Shown here one piece after another: positions 16,040 through 31,716 of a stretch of 64,000 nt of DNA. Every line of letters begins with the position of its first letter. Position 1 is the stretch's first letter. Under the pieces are notes generated by a model that worked only from the letters and a program-made list of their open reading frames with translations, did not search any database and was not told the DNA's origin. Origin of the DNA: Archivesica marissinica (taxonomy: Eukaryota > Mollusca > Bivalvia > Venerida > Vesicomyidae); contig CM026391.1 in assembly GCA_014843695.1 (NCBI GenBank), positions 40,222,768-40,286,767 on the forward strand, read 5' to 3'. The translations under genes were made by a program, and so were the position numbers.

Positions 16040-19000
16040 ATTGTCTGGTGTAATGTCGGGATTACACTCTGGAACATGTATATTGTTTGATGTAGTGGCG
16101 GCATTGCACACTGTGATATGCATAGTGTCTGGTGTAGTGGCGGGATTACACACTTGAACATGCATATTGTCTAGTGTAATGGCGGGATTACACACTGGAA
16201 TATACATATTGCCTAGTGTAATGACGGGATTACACTCTGGAACATGCATATTGTCTGGTTTAATGTCGGGATTACACTCTGGAACATGTATATTGTCTGG
16301 TGTAATGTCGGGATTACACTCTGGAACATGTATATTGTCTGGTGTAATGTCGGGATTACCCTCTGGAACATGTATATTGTCTGGTGTAGTGGCGTGATTA
16401 CACTCTGGAACATGTATATTGTCTGGTGTAATTGTGCGATTACACTCTGGAACATGTTTATTGTCCCGTGTAGTGGCGGGATTACACTCTGGAACATGTA
16501 TATTGTCTGTTGTAGTGGCGGCATTACACTCTGGAACATGCATATTGTCTGGTGTAGTGTCGGGATTACACTCTGGAACATGTATATTGTCTGGTGTAAT
16601 GTCGGGATTACATTCTGAAACATGTGTATTTTCTGGTGTAGTGGTGGGATTACACACTGGAACATGCATATTGTCTGGTTAATGTCGGGATTACACTCTG
16701 TAACATGTATATTTTCTGGTGTAGTGGTGGGATTACACACTGGACCATGTATATTGTCTGGTGTAATGGCGGGATTACACACTGGAAAATGTATATTGTC
16801 TGGTGTAGTGGCGGGATTACACTCTGGAACATGTATATTGTCTGGAGAAATGTCGGGATTACACTCTGGAACATGTATATTGTCTGGTGTAGTGTCGGGA
16901 TTACACTCTGGAACATGTATATTGTCTGGTGTAATGTCGGGATTACACTCTGGAACATGTATATTGTTTGATGTAGTGGCGGCATTGCACACTGTGATAT
17001 GCATAGTGTCTGGTGTAGTGGCGGGATTACACACTGGAACATGCATACTGTCTAGTGTAATGGCGGGATTACACACTGGAATATACATATTGCCTAGTGT
17101 AATGACGGGATTACACTCTGGAACATGCATATTGTCTGGTGTAATGTCGGGATTACACTCTGGAACATGTATATTGTCTGGTGTAATGTCGGGATTACAC
17201 TCTGGAACATGTATATTGTCTGGTGTAATGTCGGGATTACCCTCTGGAACATGTATATTGTCTGGTGTAGTGGCGTGATTACACTCTGGAACATGTATAT
17301 TGTCTGGTGTAGTGTCGGGATTACACTCTGGAACGTGCATATTGTCTGGTGTAGTGGCGGGATTACACTCTGTAACATGTATATTGTCTGGTGTAATGGC
17401 GGGACTACACTCTGGAACATGTATATTGTCTGGTGTAATGTCGGGATTACACTCTTGAACATGTATATTTTCTGGTGTAGTGGTGGGATTACACACTGGA
17501 ACATGCATATTGTCTGGTTTAATGTCGGGATTACACTCTGTAACATGTATATTTTCTGGTGTAGTGGTGGGATTACACACTGGACCATGTATATTGTCTG
17601 GTGTAATGGCGGGATTACACACTGGAAAATGTATATTGTCTGGTGTAGTGGCGGGATTACACTCTGGAACATGTATATTGTCTGGAGTAATGTCGGGATT
17701 ACACTCTGGAACATGTATATTGTCTGGTGTAGTGTCGGGATTACACTCTGGAACATGTATATTGTCTGGTGTAATGTCGGGAGTACACTCTGGAACATGT
17801 ATATTGTCTGGTGTAATGTATATTGTCTTGTGTAATGTCGGGATTACACTCTGGAACATGTATATTGTCTGGTGTAATGTATATTGTCTGGTGTAATGGC
17901 GGGATTACACTCTGGAACATGTATATTGTCTTGTGTAATGTCGGGATTACACTCTGGAACATGTATATTGTCTGGTGTAATGTCGGGATAACACTCTGTA
18001 ACATGTATATTGTCTGGTGTAATGTCGGGATTACACTCTGGAACATGTATATTGTCTGGTGTAATGTCGGGATTACACTCTGGAACATGTATATTGTCTG
18101 GTGTAATGGCGGGACTACACTCTGGAACATGTATATTGTCTGGTGTAATGGCGGGACTACACTCTGGAACATGTATATTGTCTGGTGTAATGTCGGGATT
18201 ACACTCTGGAACATGTATATTTTCTGGTGTAGTGGTGGGATTACACTCTGTAACATGTATATTGTCTGGTGTAATGTCGGGATTACACACTGGACCATGT
18301 ATATTGTCTGGTGTAATGGCGGGATTACACACTGGAAAATGTATAGTGTCTGGTGTAGTGGCGGGATTACACTCTGGAACATGTATATTGTCTGGAGTAA
18401 TGTCGGGATTACACTCTGGAACATGTATATTGTCTGGTGTAGTGTCCGGATTACACACTGGAACATGTATATTGTCTGGTTTAATGTCGGTAGTACACTC
18501 TGGAACATGTATATTGTCTGGTGTAATGTATATTGTCTTGTGTAATGTCGGGATTACACTCTGGAACATGTATATTGTCTGGTGTAATGTATATTGTCTG
18601 GTGTAATGGCGGGATTACACTCTGGAACATGTATATTGTCTTGTGTAATGTCGGGATTACACTCTGGAACATGTATATTGTCTGGTGTAATGTCGGGATA
18701 ACACTCTGTAACATGTATATTGTCTGGTGTAATGTCGGGATTACACTCTGGAACATGTATATTGTCTGGTGTAATGTCGGGATTACACTCTGGAACATAT
18801 ATTGTCTGGTGTAGTGTCGGGATTACACTCTGGAACATGCATATTGTCTGTTGTAATGGCGGGAATACACTCTGGAACATGTATATTGTCTGGTGTAATG
18901 TATATTGTCTGGTGTAATGGCGGGATTACACTATGGAACATGTATATTGTCTGGTGTAATGTATATTGTCTGGTGTAATGGCGGGATTACACTGTGGAAC

Positions 19001-22000
19001 ATGTATATTGTCTGGTGTAATGTCGGGATTACACTCTGGAACATGTATATTGTTTGGTGTAATGGCGTGATTACATTCTGGAACATGTATATTGTCTGTT
19101 GTAATTGCGGGATTACACTCTGGAACATGTATATTGTCTGGTTTAATGTCGGGATTACACTCTGGAACATGTATATTGTCTGGTGTAATGTATATTTTCT
19201 GTTGTAATGGCGGGATTACACTCTGGAACATATATATTGTCTGTTGTAATGGCGGGATTACACTGTGGAACATGTATATTGTCTGTTGTAATAGCGGGAT
19301 TACACTCTAGAACATGCATATTGTCTGGTGTAATGGCAAGATTACACACTGGAACATGTATATTGTCTGGTGTAATGGCGGGATTACACACTGGAACATG
19401 TATATTGTCTGTTTAATGTCGGGATTACACTCTGGAACATGTATATTGTCTGGTGTAATGTCGGGATTACACACTGGAACATGTATATTGTCTGGTGTAA
19501 TGTTGGGATTACACTCTGGAACATGTATATTGTCTGGTGTAATGTATATTGTCTGGTGTAATGGCGGGATTACACTCTGGAACATGTATATTGTCTGTTG
19601 TAATGGCGGGATTACACTCTGGAACATGCATATTGTCTGGTGTGGTGGCGGGATTACACTCTGGAACATGCATAGTGTTTGGTGTAGTGGCGGGATTACA
19701 CTCTGGAACATGTATAGTATCTGTTTAATGTCGGGATTACACTCTGGTATAATGTATATTGTCTGGTGTCATGGCGGGATTACACTCTGGTATAATGTAC
19801 ATTGTCTGGTGTAGTGGCGGGTTTACACTCTGGAACATGCATATTGTCTGGAGTAATGGCGGGATTACACTCTGGAACATGCATATTGTCTTGTGTAATG
19901 TCGGGATTACACTCTGGAACATGCATTATTGTCTTGTGTAATGTCGGGATTACACTCTGGAACATGCATAATGTCTGGTGTAGTGGCGGGATTACACTCT
20001 GGAACATGCATAATGTCTGGTGTAGTGACGGGATTACACTCTGGAACATGCATAATGTCTGGTGTAGTGGCGGAATTACACTCTGGAACATCCATGTTGT
20101 TTGGTGTAATGTCGGGATTACACTCTCGTATAATGTATATTGTCTGGTGTAATGGCGGTATTACACTCTGGAACATGTATATTGTCTGGTGTAGTGGCGG
20201 GATTACACTCTGGAACATGTATATTGTCTGGTGTAATGGTGCGATTACACTCTGGAACATGTATATTGTCCAGAGTAGTGGCGGGTTTACACTCTGGAAC
20301 ATGTATATTGTCTGGTATAATGGTGCGATTACACTCTGGATCATGTATATTGTCTGGAGTAGTGGCGGGATTACACTCTTGAACATGCATATTGATTCGT
20401 GTAATGGCGGGATTACACTCTGGAACATGTATATCGTCTGGTCTAATGTCGTGATTACACTCTGGAACATGTATGTTGTCTGGTGTAATGTCGGGATTAC
20501 ACTCAGGAACATGTATATTGTCTGGTGTAATGTCGGGATTACACTCTTGGACATGTATATTGTCTAGTGTAATGTCGGGATTACACTCTGGAATATGTAT
20601 ATTGTCTGGTGTAATGTCGGGATTATACTCTGGAACATGCATATTGTTTGGTGTAATGTCGGGATTACATTCTGAAACATGCATATTGTCTGGTGTAATG
20701 TCGGGATTACACTCTGGAACATGTATATTGTCTGGTGTAATGTCGGGATTACACCCTGGAACATGTATATTGTCTAGTGTAATGTCGGGATTACACTCTT
20801 GAACATGTATATTGTCTGGTGTAATGTCGGGATTACACTCTGGAACATATATATTGTCTGGTGTAATGTCGGGATTACTTTCTGGAACATGCATATTGTT
20901 TGGTGTAATGTCGGGATTACACTCTGGAACATGTATATTGTTTGATGTAGTGGCGGTATTACACACTGGAACATGTATATTGTCTCGTGTAATGTCGGGA
21001 TTACACACTGGAACATGCATATTGTCTGGTATAATGACGGGATTACACTCTGGAACATGTATATTGTCTGGTGTAATGGCGGCATTACCCACTGTGACAT
21101 GCATAGTGTCTGGTGTAGTGGCGGGATTACACACTGGAACATGCATAGTGTCTAGTGTAATGTCGGGATTACACACTGGAACATACATATTGCCTAGTGT
21201 AATGACGGGATTACACTCTGGAACATGCATATTGTCTGGATTAATGTCGGGATTACACTCTGGAACATGTATATAGTCTGGTGTAATGTCGGGATTACAC
21301 TCTGGAACATGTATATTGTCTGGTGTAGTGGCGGGATTACACTCTGGAACATGTATATTGTCTGGTGTAATGGCGGGATTACACACTGTGACATGCATAT
21401 TGTCTGGTGTAATGGCGTGATTACACTCTGGAACATGTATATTGTCTGGTGTAATGTCGGGATTACACTCTGGAACATTTATATTGTCTGATGTAATGTC
21501 GGGATTACACTCTGGAACATGTATATTGTTTGGTGTAATGTATATTGTCTGGTGTAATGTATATTGTCTGGTGTAATGGCGGGATTACACTCTGGAACAT
21601 GTATATTGTCTGGTGTAGTGGCGGGATTACACTCTGTAACATGTATATTGTCTGGTGTAATGGCGGGATTACACTTTGGAACATGTATATTGTCTGGTGT
21701 AGTGGCGGGATTACACTCTGGAACATGTATATTGTCTGGTGTAATGGTGCGATTACACTCTGGAACATGTATATTGTCCAGAGTAGTGGCGGGTTTACAC
21801 TCTGGAACATGTATATTGTCTAGTATAATGGTGCGATTACACTCTGGATCATGTATATTGTCTGGAGTAGTGGCGGGATTACACTCTTGAACATGCATAT
21901 TGATTCGTGTAATGGCGGGATTACACTCTGGAACATGTATATTGTCTGGTGTAATGTCGTGATTACACTCTGGAACATGTATGTTGTCTGGTGTAATGTC

Positions 22001-25000
22001 GGGATTACACTCAGGAACATGTATATTGTCTGGTGTAATGTCGGGATTACACTCTTGGACATGTATATTGTCTAGTGTAATGTCGGGATTACACTCTGGA
22101 ATATGTATATTGTCTGGTGTAATGTCGGGATTATACACTGGAACATGTATATTGTTTGGTGTAATGTCGGGATTACATTCTGAAACATGCATATTGTCTG
22201 GTGTAATGTCGGGATTACATTCTGAAACATGCATATTGTCTGGTGTAATGTCGGGATTACACTCTGGAACATGCATATTGTTTGGTGTAATGTCGGGATT
22301 ACATTCTGAAACATGCATATTGTCTGGTGTAATGTCGGGATTACACTCTGGAACATGTATATTGTCTGGTGTAATGTCGGGATTACACCCTGGAACATGT
22401 ATATTGTCTAGTGTAATGTCGGGATTACACTCTTGAACATGTATATTTTCTGGTGTAATGTCGGGATTACACTCTGGAACATATATATTGTCTGGTGTAA
22501 TGTCGGGATTACATTCTGGAACATGCATATTGTTTGGTGTAATGTCGGGATTACACTCTGGAACATGTATATTGTTTGATGTAGTGGCGGTATTACACAC
22601 TGGAACATGTATATTGTCTCGTGTAATGTCGGGATTACACACTGGAACATGCATATTGTCTGGTATAATTACGGGATTACACTCTGGAACATGTATATTG
22701 TCTGGTGTAATAGGCGGCATTACCCACTGTGACATGCATAGTGTCTGGTGTTGTGGCGGGATTACACACTGGAACATGCATAGTGTCTAGTGTAATGTCG
22801 GGATTACACACTGGAACATACATATTGCCTAGTGTAATGACGGGATTACACTCTGGAACATGCATATTGTCTGGATTAATGTCGGGATTACACTCTGGAA
22901 CATGTATATAGTCTGGTGTAATGTCGGGATTACACTCTGGAACATGTATATTGTCTGGTGTAGTGGCGGGATTACACTCTGGAACATGTATATTGTCTGG
23001 TGTAATGGCGGGATTACACACTGTGACATGCATTGTCTGGTGTAATGGCGTGATTACACTCTGGAACATGTATATTGTCTGGTGTAATGTCGGGATTACA
23101 CTCTGGAACATTTATATTGTCTGATGTAATGTCGGGATTACACTCTGGAACATGTATATTGTTTGGTGTAATGTATATTGTCTGGTGTAATGTATATTGT
23201 CTGGTGTAATGGCGGGATTACACTCTGGAACATGTATATTGTCTGGTGTAGTGGCGGGATTACACTCTGTAACATGTATATTGTCTGGTGTAATGGCGGG
23301 ATTACACTCTGGAACATGTATATTGTCTGGTGTAGTGGCGGGATTACACTCTGGAACATGTATATTGTCTGGTGTAATGGTGCGATTACACTCTGGAACA
23401 TGTATATTGTCCCGTGTAGTGGCGGGATTATACTCTGGAACATGTATATTGTCTGGTATAATGGTGCGATTACACTCTGGAACATGTATATTGTCTGGTG
23501 TAGTGGCGGGATTACACTCTGGATCATGCATATTGATTCGTGTAATGGCGGGATTACACTCTGTAACATGCATATTGTCTTGCGTAATGGCGGTATTACA
23601 CTCTGGAACATGCATATTGTCTGGTGTAATGTCGGGATTACACTCTGGAACATGTATATTGTCTGGTGTAATGTCGGGATTACACTCTGGAACATGCATA
23701 TTGTTTGGTGTAATGTCGGGATTACACTCTGGAACATGTATATTGTTTGAAGTAGTGGCGGGATTACACTCTGGAAAATGCATATTGTTTGAAGTAATGT
23801 CGGGATTACACTCTGGAACATGCATATTGTCTGGTGTAATGTCGGGATTACACTCTGGAACATGTATATTGTCTGGTGTAATGACGGGATTACACCATGG
23901 AACATGTATATTGTCTGGTGTAATGTCGGGATTACACTCTGGAACATGTATATTGTTTGATGTAGTGGCGGCATTGCACACTGTGATATGCATAGTGTCT
24001 GGTGTAGTGGCGGGATTACACACTGAAACATGCATATTGTCTAGTGTAATGGCGGGATTACACACTGGAATATACATATTGCCTAGTGTAATGACGGGAT
24101 TACACTCTGGAACATGCATATTGTCTGGTTTAATGTCGGGATTACACTCTGGAACATGTATATTGTCTGGTGTAATGTCGGGATTACCCTCTGGAACATG
24201 TATATTGTCTGGTGTAGTGGCGTGATTACACTCTGGAACATGTATATTGTCTGGTGTAATTGTGCGATTACACTCTGGAACATGTTTATTGTCCCGTGTA
24301 GTGGCGGGATTACACTCTGGAACATGTATATTGTCTGTTGTAGTGGCGGCATTACACTCTGGAACATGCATATTGTCTGGTGTAGTGTCGGGATTACACT
24401 CTGGAACATGTATATTGTCTGGTGTAATGTCGGGATTACATTCTGAAACATGTGTATTTTCTGGTGTAGTGGTGGGATTACACACTGGAACATGCATATT
24501 GTCTGGTTTAATGTCGGGATTACACTCTGTAACATGTATATTTTCTGGTGTAGTGGTGGGATTACACACTGGACCATGTATATTGTCTGGTGTAATGGCG
24601 GGATTACACACTGGAAAATGTATATTGTCTGGTGTAGTGGCGGGATTACACTCTGGAACATGTATATTGTCTGGAGAAATGTCGGGATTACACTCTGGAA
24701 CATGTATATTGTCTGGTGTAGTGTCGGGATTACACTCTGGAACATGTATATTGTCTGGTGTAATGTCGGGATTACACTCTGGAACATGTATATTGTTTGA
24801 TGTAGTGGCGGCATTGCACACTGTGATATGCATAGTGTCTGGTGTAGTGGCGGGATTACACACTGGAACATGCATATTGTCTAGTGTAATGGCGGGATTA
24901 CACACTGGAATATACATATTGCCTAGTGTAATGACGGGATTACACTCTGGAACATGCATATTGTCTGGTTTAATGTCGGGATTACACTCTGGAACATGTA

Positions 25001-25720
25001 TATTGTCTGGTGTAATGTCGGGATTACACTCTGGAACATGTATATTGTCTGGTGTAATGTCGGGATTACCCTCTGGAACATGTATATTGTCTGGTGTAGT
25101 GGCGTGATTACACTCTGGAACATGTATATTGTCTGGTGTAATTGTGCGATTACACTCTGGAACATGTTTATTGTCCCGTGTAGTGGCGGGATTACACTCT
25201 GGAACATGTATATTGTCTGTTGTAGTGGCGGCATTACACTCTGGAACATGCATATTGTCTGGTGTAGTGTCGGGATTACACTCTGGAACATGTATATTGT
25301 CTGGTGTAATGTCGGGATTACATTCTGAAATGTGTATTTCTGGTGGTGGTGGGATTACACACTGGAACATGCATATTGTCTGGTTTAATGTCGGGATTAC
25401 ACTCTGTAACATGTATATTTTCTGGTGTAGTGGTGGGATTACACACTGGACCATGTATATTGTCTGGTGTAATGGCGGGATTACACACTGGAAAATGTAT
25501 ATTGTCTGGTGTAGTGGCGGGATTACACTCTGGAACATGTATATTGTCTGGAGAAATGTCGGGATTACACTCTGGAACATGTATATTGTCTGGTGTAGTG
25601 TCGGGATTACACTCTGGAACATGTATATTGTCTGGTGTAATGTCGGGATTACACTCTGGAACATGTATATTGTTTGATGTAGTGGCGGATTGCACACTGT
25701 GATATGCATAGTGTCTGGTG
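16040..25720 (+). repeat. Mixed 0.84-1.64-kb higher-order repeats in array 1
   Basis: The rare marker TGCCTAGTGTAATGACGGG occurs at 16210, 17091, 21191, 22826, 24080 and 24920 (and once outside, at 6501). The spacings of 881, 1,635, 1,254 and 840 bp show duplications of different sizes. The blocks around 16,160-16,680 recur near 24,030-24,550 and again near 24,870-25,390. The block 20,140-21,500 recurs at about 21,560-23,130. Confidence 0.75.
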
Positions 25721-28700
25721 TAGTGGCGGGATTACACACTGGAACATGTATATTGTCTGGTGTAATGTATATTGCTGTGTAATGCGGGATTACACTCTGG
25801 AACATGCATATTGTCTGGTGTAATGTCGGGATTACACTCTGGAACATGTATATTGTCTGGTGTAATGTCGGGATTACACTCTGGAACATGTATATTGTCT
25901 GGTGTAATGTCGGGATTACACTCTGGAACATGTATATTGTCTGGTGTAATGTCGGGATTACACTCTGGAACATGTATATTGTCTGGTGTAATGGCGGGAT
26001 TACACTCTGGAACATGTATATTGTCTGTGTAATGGCGGGATACACTCTGGAACATGTATATTGTCTGGTGTAATGTCGGGATTACACTCTGGAACATGTA
26101 TATTTTCTGGTGTAGTGGTGGGATTACACTCTGTAACATGTATATTGTCTGGTGTAATGTCGGGATTACACACTGGACCATGTATATTGTCTGGTGTAAT
26201 GGCGGGATTACACACTGGAAAATGTATATTGTCTGGTGTAGTGGCGGGATTACACTCGGAACATGTATATTGTCTGGAGTAATGTCGGGATTACACTCTG
26301 GAACATGTATATTGTCTGGTGTAGTGTCGGGATTACACTCTGGAACATGTATATTGTCTGGTGTAATGTCGGGATTACACTCTGGAACATGTATATTGTT
26401 TGGTGTAATTAACTCTGGAACATGATATTGTCTGGTTAATGTCGGGTTTACACTCTGGAACATGTATATTGTCTGGTGTAATGTCGGGATTACACTCTGG
26501 AACATGTATATTGTCTGGTGTAGTGGCGTGATTACACTCTGGAACATGTATATTGTCTGGTGTAATGTGCGATTACACTCTGGAACATGTTTATTGTCCC
26601 GTGTAGTGGCGGGATTACACTCTGGAACATGTATATTGTCTGTTGTAATGGCGGGATTACACTCTGGAACATGTATATTGTCTGGTGTAGTGTCGGGATT
26701 ACACTCTGGAACATGTATATTGTCTGGTGTAATGTCGGGATTACATTCTGAAACATGTGTATTTTCTGGTGTAGTGTGGGATTACACTGGAACATGATAT
26801 TGTCTGGTTTATGTCGGGTTACACTCTGTAACATTATATTTTCTGGGTAGTGGTGGGATTACACCTGGACATGTATATTGTTGGTGTAATGGCGGGATAC
26901 ACCTGGAAAATGTATATTGTCTGGTGTAGTGGCGGGATTACACTCTGGAACATGTATATTGTCTGGTGTAATGTCGGGATTACACTCTGGAACATGTATA
27001 TTGTCTGGTGTAGTGTCGGGATTACACTCTGGAACATGTATATTGTCTGGTGTAATGTCGGGATTACACTCTGGAACATGTATATTGTTTGTGTAATGTT
27101 AGTGTCTGGTGTAATGGCGGGATTACACACGGAACATGTATATTGTCTGGTGTAATGGCGGGATTACACACTGGAATATACATATTGTCTGGTGTAATGA
27201 CGGGATTACACTCTGGAACATGCATATTGTCTGGTGTAATGTCGGGATTACACTCTGGAACATGTATATTGTCTGGTGTAATGGCGGGATTACACTCTGG
27301 AACATGTATATTGTCTGGTGTAATGTCGGGATTACACTCTGGAACATGTATATTGTCTGGTGTAGTGGCGTGATTACACTCTGGAACATGTATATTGTCT
27401 GGTGTAATTGTGGGATTACACTCTGGAACATGTTTATTGTCTCGTGTAGTGGCGGGATTACACTCTGGAACATGTATATTGTCTGTTGTAGTGGCGGGAT
27501 TACACTCTGGAACATGTATATTGTCTGGTGTAGTGTCGGGATTACACTCTGGAACATGTATATTGTCTGGTGTAATGTCGGGATTACATTCTGGAACATG
27601 TGTATTTTCTGGTGTAGTGGTGGGATTACACACTGGAACATGCATATTGTCTGGTTTAATGTCGGGATTACACTCTGTAACATGTATATTTTCTGGTGTA
27701 GTGGTGGGATTACACACTGGACCATGTATATTGTCTGGTGTAATGGCGGGATTACACACTGGAAAATGTATATTGTCTGGTGTAGTGGCGGGATTACACT
27801 CTGGAACATGTATATTGTCTGGAGAAATGTCGGGATTACACTCTGGAACATGTATATTGTCTGGTGTAGTGTCGGGATTACACTCTGGAACATGTATATT
27901 GTCTGGTGTAATGTCGGGAGTACACTCTGTAACATGTATATTGTCTGGTGTAATGTCGGGATTACACTCTGGAACATGTATATTGTCTGGTGTAATGTCG
28001 GGATTACACTCTGGAACATGTATATTGTCTGGTGTAGTGTCGGGATTACACTCTGGAACGTGCATATTGTCTGGTGTAGTGGCGGGATTACACTCTGTAA
28101 CATGTATATTGTCTGGTGTAATGGCGGGACTACACTCTGGAACATGTATATTGTCTGGTGTAATGTCGGGATTACACTCTTGAACATGTATATTTTCTGG
28201 TGTAGTGGTGGGATTACACACTGGAACATGCATATTGTCTGGTTTAATGTCGGGATTACACTCTGTAACATGTATATTTTCTGGTGTAGTGGTGGGATTA
28301 CACACTGGACCATGTATATTGTCTGGTGTAATGGCGGGATTACACACTGGAAAATGTATATTGTCTGGTGTAGTGGCGGGATTACACTCTGGAACATGTA
28401 TATTGTCTGGAGTAATGTCGGGATTACACTCTGGAACATGTATATTGTCTGGTGTAGTGTCGGGATTACACTCTGGAACATGTATATTGTCTGGTGTAAT
28501 GTCGGGATTACACTCTGGAACATGTATATTGTCTGGTGTAATGTCGGGATTACACTCTGGAACATGTATATTGTCTGGTGTAATGGCGGGACTACACTCT
28601 GGAACATGTATATTGTCTGGTGTAATGGCGGGACTACACTCTGGAACATGTATATTGTCTGGTGTAATGTCGGGATTACACTCTGGAACATGTATATTTT

Positions 28701-28829
28701 CTGGTGTAGTGGTGGGATTACACTCTGTAACATGTATATTGTCTGGTGTAATGTCGGGATTACACACTGGACCATGTATATTGTCTGGTGTAATGGCGGG
28801 ATTACACACTGGAAAATGTATATTGTCTT

Positions 28830-30422
28830 GTGTAGTGTCGGGATTACACTCTGGAACATGTATATTGTCTTGTGTAATGTCGGGATTACACTCTGGAACA
28901 TGTATATTGTCTTGTGTAATGGCGGGATTACACTCTGGAACATGTGTATTGTTTGGTGTAATGACGGGATTACACTCTGGAACATGCATATTGTCTTGTG
29001 TAATGTCGGGATTACACTATGGAACGTGTATATTGTCTGGTGTAATGCATATTGTTTGGTGTAGTGGCGGGATTACACTCTGAAACATGCATATTGTCTG
29101 GTGTAATGTCGGGATTACACTCTGGAACATGCATATTGTCTGGTGTAATGTCGGGATTACACTCTGGAACATGCATATTGTCTTGTGTAATGTCGGGATT
29201 ACACTCTGGAACATGCATATTGTCTGGTGTAATGTATATTGTCTGGTGTAATGGCGGGATTACACTCTGGAACATGTATATTGTCTTGTGTAATGGCGGG
29301 ATTACACTCTGGAACATGTGTATTGTTTGGTGTAATGACGGGATTACACTCTGGAACATGCATATTGTCTTGTGTAATGTCGGGATTACACTATGGAACG
29401 TGTATATTGTCTGGTGTAATGCATATTGTTTGGTGTAGTGGCGGGATTACACTCTGAAACATGCATATTGTCTGGTGTAATGTCGGGATTACACTCTGGA
29501 ACATGCATATTGTCTGGTGTAATGTCGGGATTACACTCTGGAACATGCATATTGTCTTGTGTAATGTCGGGATTACACTCTGGAACATGCATATTGTCTT
29601 GTGTAATGTCGGTTACACTCTGGTAACAGTGCATTATGTGCTGGTGTAGTGCGGGATTACACTCTGGAACATGCTAATGTCTGGTGTAGGGGTGACGGGA
29701 TTACACTCTGGAACATGCATAATGTCTGGTGTAGTGGCGGGATTACACTCTGGAACATCCATATTGTTTGGTGTAATGTCGGGATTACACTCTCGTATAA
29801 TGTATATTGTCTGGTGTAATGGCGGTATTACACTCTGGAACATGTATATTGTCTGGTGTAATGGCGGGATTACACTCTGGAACATGTATATTGTCCAGTG
29901 TAGTGGCGGGTTTACACTCTGGAACATGTATATTGTCTGGTATAATGGTGCGATTACACTCTGGATCATGTATATTGATTCGTGTAATGGCGGGATTACA
30001 CTCTGGAACATGCATATTGTACGGTTTAATGGCGGTATTACACTCTGGAACATGTATATTGTCTGGTGTAATGTCGGGATTACACTCTGGAACATGTATG
30101 TTGTCAGGTGTAATGTCGGGATTACACTCTGGAACATGTATATTGTCTGGTGTAATGTCGGGATTACACTCTTGAACATGTATATTGTTTGGTGTAATGT
30201 CGGGATTACACTCTGGAACATGTATATTGTCTGGTGTAATGTCGGGATTACACTCTGGAACATGCATATTGTTTGGTGTAATGTCGGGATTACATTCTGA
30301 AAAATGCATATTGTCTGGTGTAATGTCGGGATTACACTCTGGAACATGTATATTGTCTGGTGAAATGTCGGGATTACACCCTGGAACATGTATATTGTCT
30401 GGTGTAATATCGGGATTACACT
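28830..30422 (+). repeat. Fourth, chimeric copy of the ~3.59-kb HOR, cut by the gap
   Basis: The sequence repeats the private variants of the 3.59-kb HOR, including the GATTCGTGTAATGGC unit near 29,975 (also near 2,071, 5,744 and 9,308). It has the two extra units seen only in copy 2 (near 5,650-5,755), but further right has the TTTGG and CTGAAAAATG variants typical of copy 1 (near 2,287-2,410). It is therefore a mosaic of the two. It contains an internal duplication (29,240-29,600) and damaged units at 29,605-29,695, just before the N run. Confidence 0.75.
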
Positions 30423-31422
30423 NNNNNNNNNNNNNNNNNNNNNNNNNNNNNNNNNNNNNNNNNNNNNNNNNNNNNNNNNNNNNNNNNNNNNNNNNNNNNN
30501 NNNNNNNNNNNNNNNNNNNNNNNNNNNNNNNNNNNNNNNNNNNNNNNNNNNNNNNNNNNNNNNNNNNNNNNNNNNNNNNNNNNNNNNNNNNNNNNNNNNN
30601 NNNNNNNNNNNNNNNNNNNNNNNNNNNNNNNNNNNNNNNNNNNNNNNNNNNNNNNNNNNNNNNNNNNNNNNNNNNNNNNNNNNNNNNNNNNNNNNNNNNN
30701 NNNNNNNNNNNNNNNNNNNNNNNNNNNNNNNNNNNNNNNNNNNNNNNNNNNNNNNNNNNNNNNNNNNNNNNNNNNNNNNNNNNNNNNNNNNNNNNNNNNN
30801 NNNNNNNNNNNNNNNNNNNNNNNNNNNNNNNNNNNNNNNNNNNNNNNNNNNNNNNNNNNNNNNNNNNNNNNNNNNNNNNNNNNNNNNNNNNNNNNNNNNN
30901 NNNNNNNNNNNNNNNNNNNNNNNNNNNNNNNNNNNNNNNNNNNNNNNNNNNNNNNNNNNNNNNNNNNNNNNNNNNNNNNNNNNNNNNNNNNNNNNNNNNN
31001 NNNNNNNNNNNNNNNNNNNNNNNNNNNNNNNNNNNNNNNNNNNNNNNNNNNNNNNNNNNNNNNNNNNNNNNNNNNNNNNNNNNNNNNNNNNNNNNNNNNN
31101 NNNNNNNNNNNNNNNNNNNNNNNNNNNNNNNNNNNNNNNNNNNNNNNNNNNNNNNNNNNNNNNNNNNNNNNNNNNNNNNNNNNNNNNNNNNNNNNNNNNN
31201 NNNNNNNNNNNNNNNNNNNNNNNNNNNNNNNNNNNNNNNNNNNNNNNNNNNNNNNNNNNNNNNNNNNNNNNNNNNNNNNNNNNNNNNNNNNNNNNNNNNN
31301 NNNNNNNNNNNNNNNNNNNNNNNNNNNNNNNNNNNNNNNNNNNNNNNNNNNNNNNNNNNNNNNNNNNNNNNNNNNNNNNNNNNNNNNNNNNNNNNNNNNN
31401 NNNNNNNNNNNNNNNNNNNNNN
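30423..31422. other. Assembly gap of 1,000 N
   Basis: Exactly 1,000 unresolved bases lie inside array 1. The round number indicates a placeholder, so the missing length is unknown. Both edges are ordinary 42-bp units. Confidence 0.99.
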
Positions 31423-31716
31423 ATGTATATTGTCTGGTGTAATGTCGGGATTACACTCTGGAACATGTATATTGTCTGGTGTAATGTATATTGTCCCGTG
31501 TATTGGCGGGATTACACTCTGGAACATGTATATTGTCCCGTGTATTGGCGGGATTACATTCTGGAACATGTATATTGTCCCGTGTAGTGGCGGGATTACA
31601 CTCTGGAACATGTATATTGTCCCGTGTATTGTCGGGATTACATTCTGGAACATGTATATTGTCTTGTGTAATGTCGGGATTACACTATGGAACATGTATA
31701 TTGTCTGGTGTAATGT

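Noticed and set aside
23112..26045. 977-codon minus-strand ORF, and hundreds of similar ORFs across array 1
   Set aside because: They follow from a 42-bp period without stops in four frames. Overlapping ORFs exist on both strands, and frame-shifting 19-bp units and indels are common, so there is no sign of a conserved reading frame.
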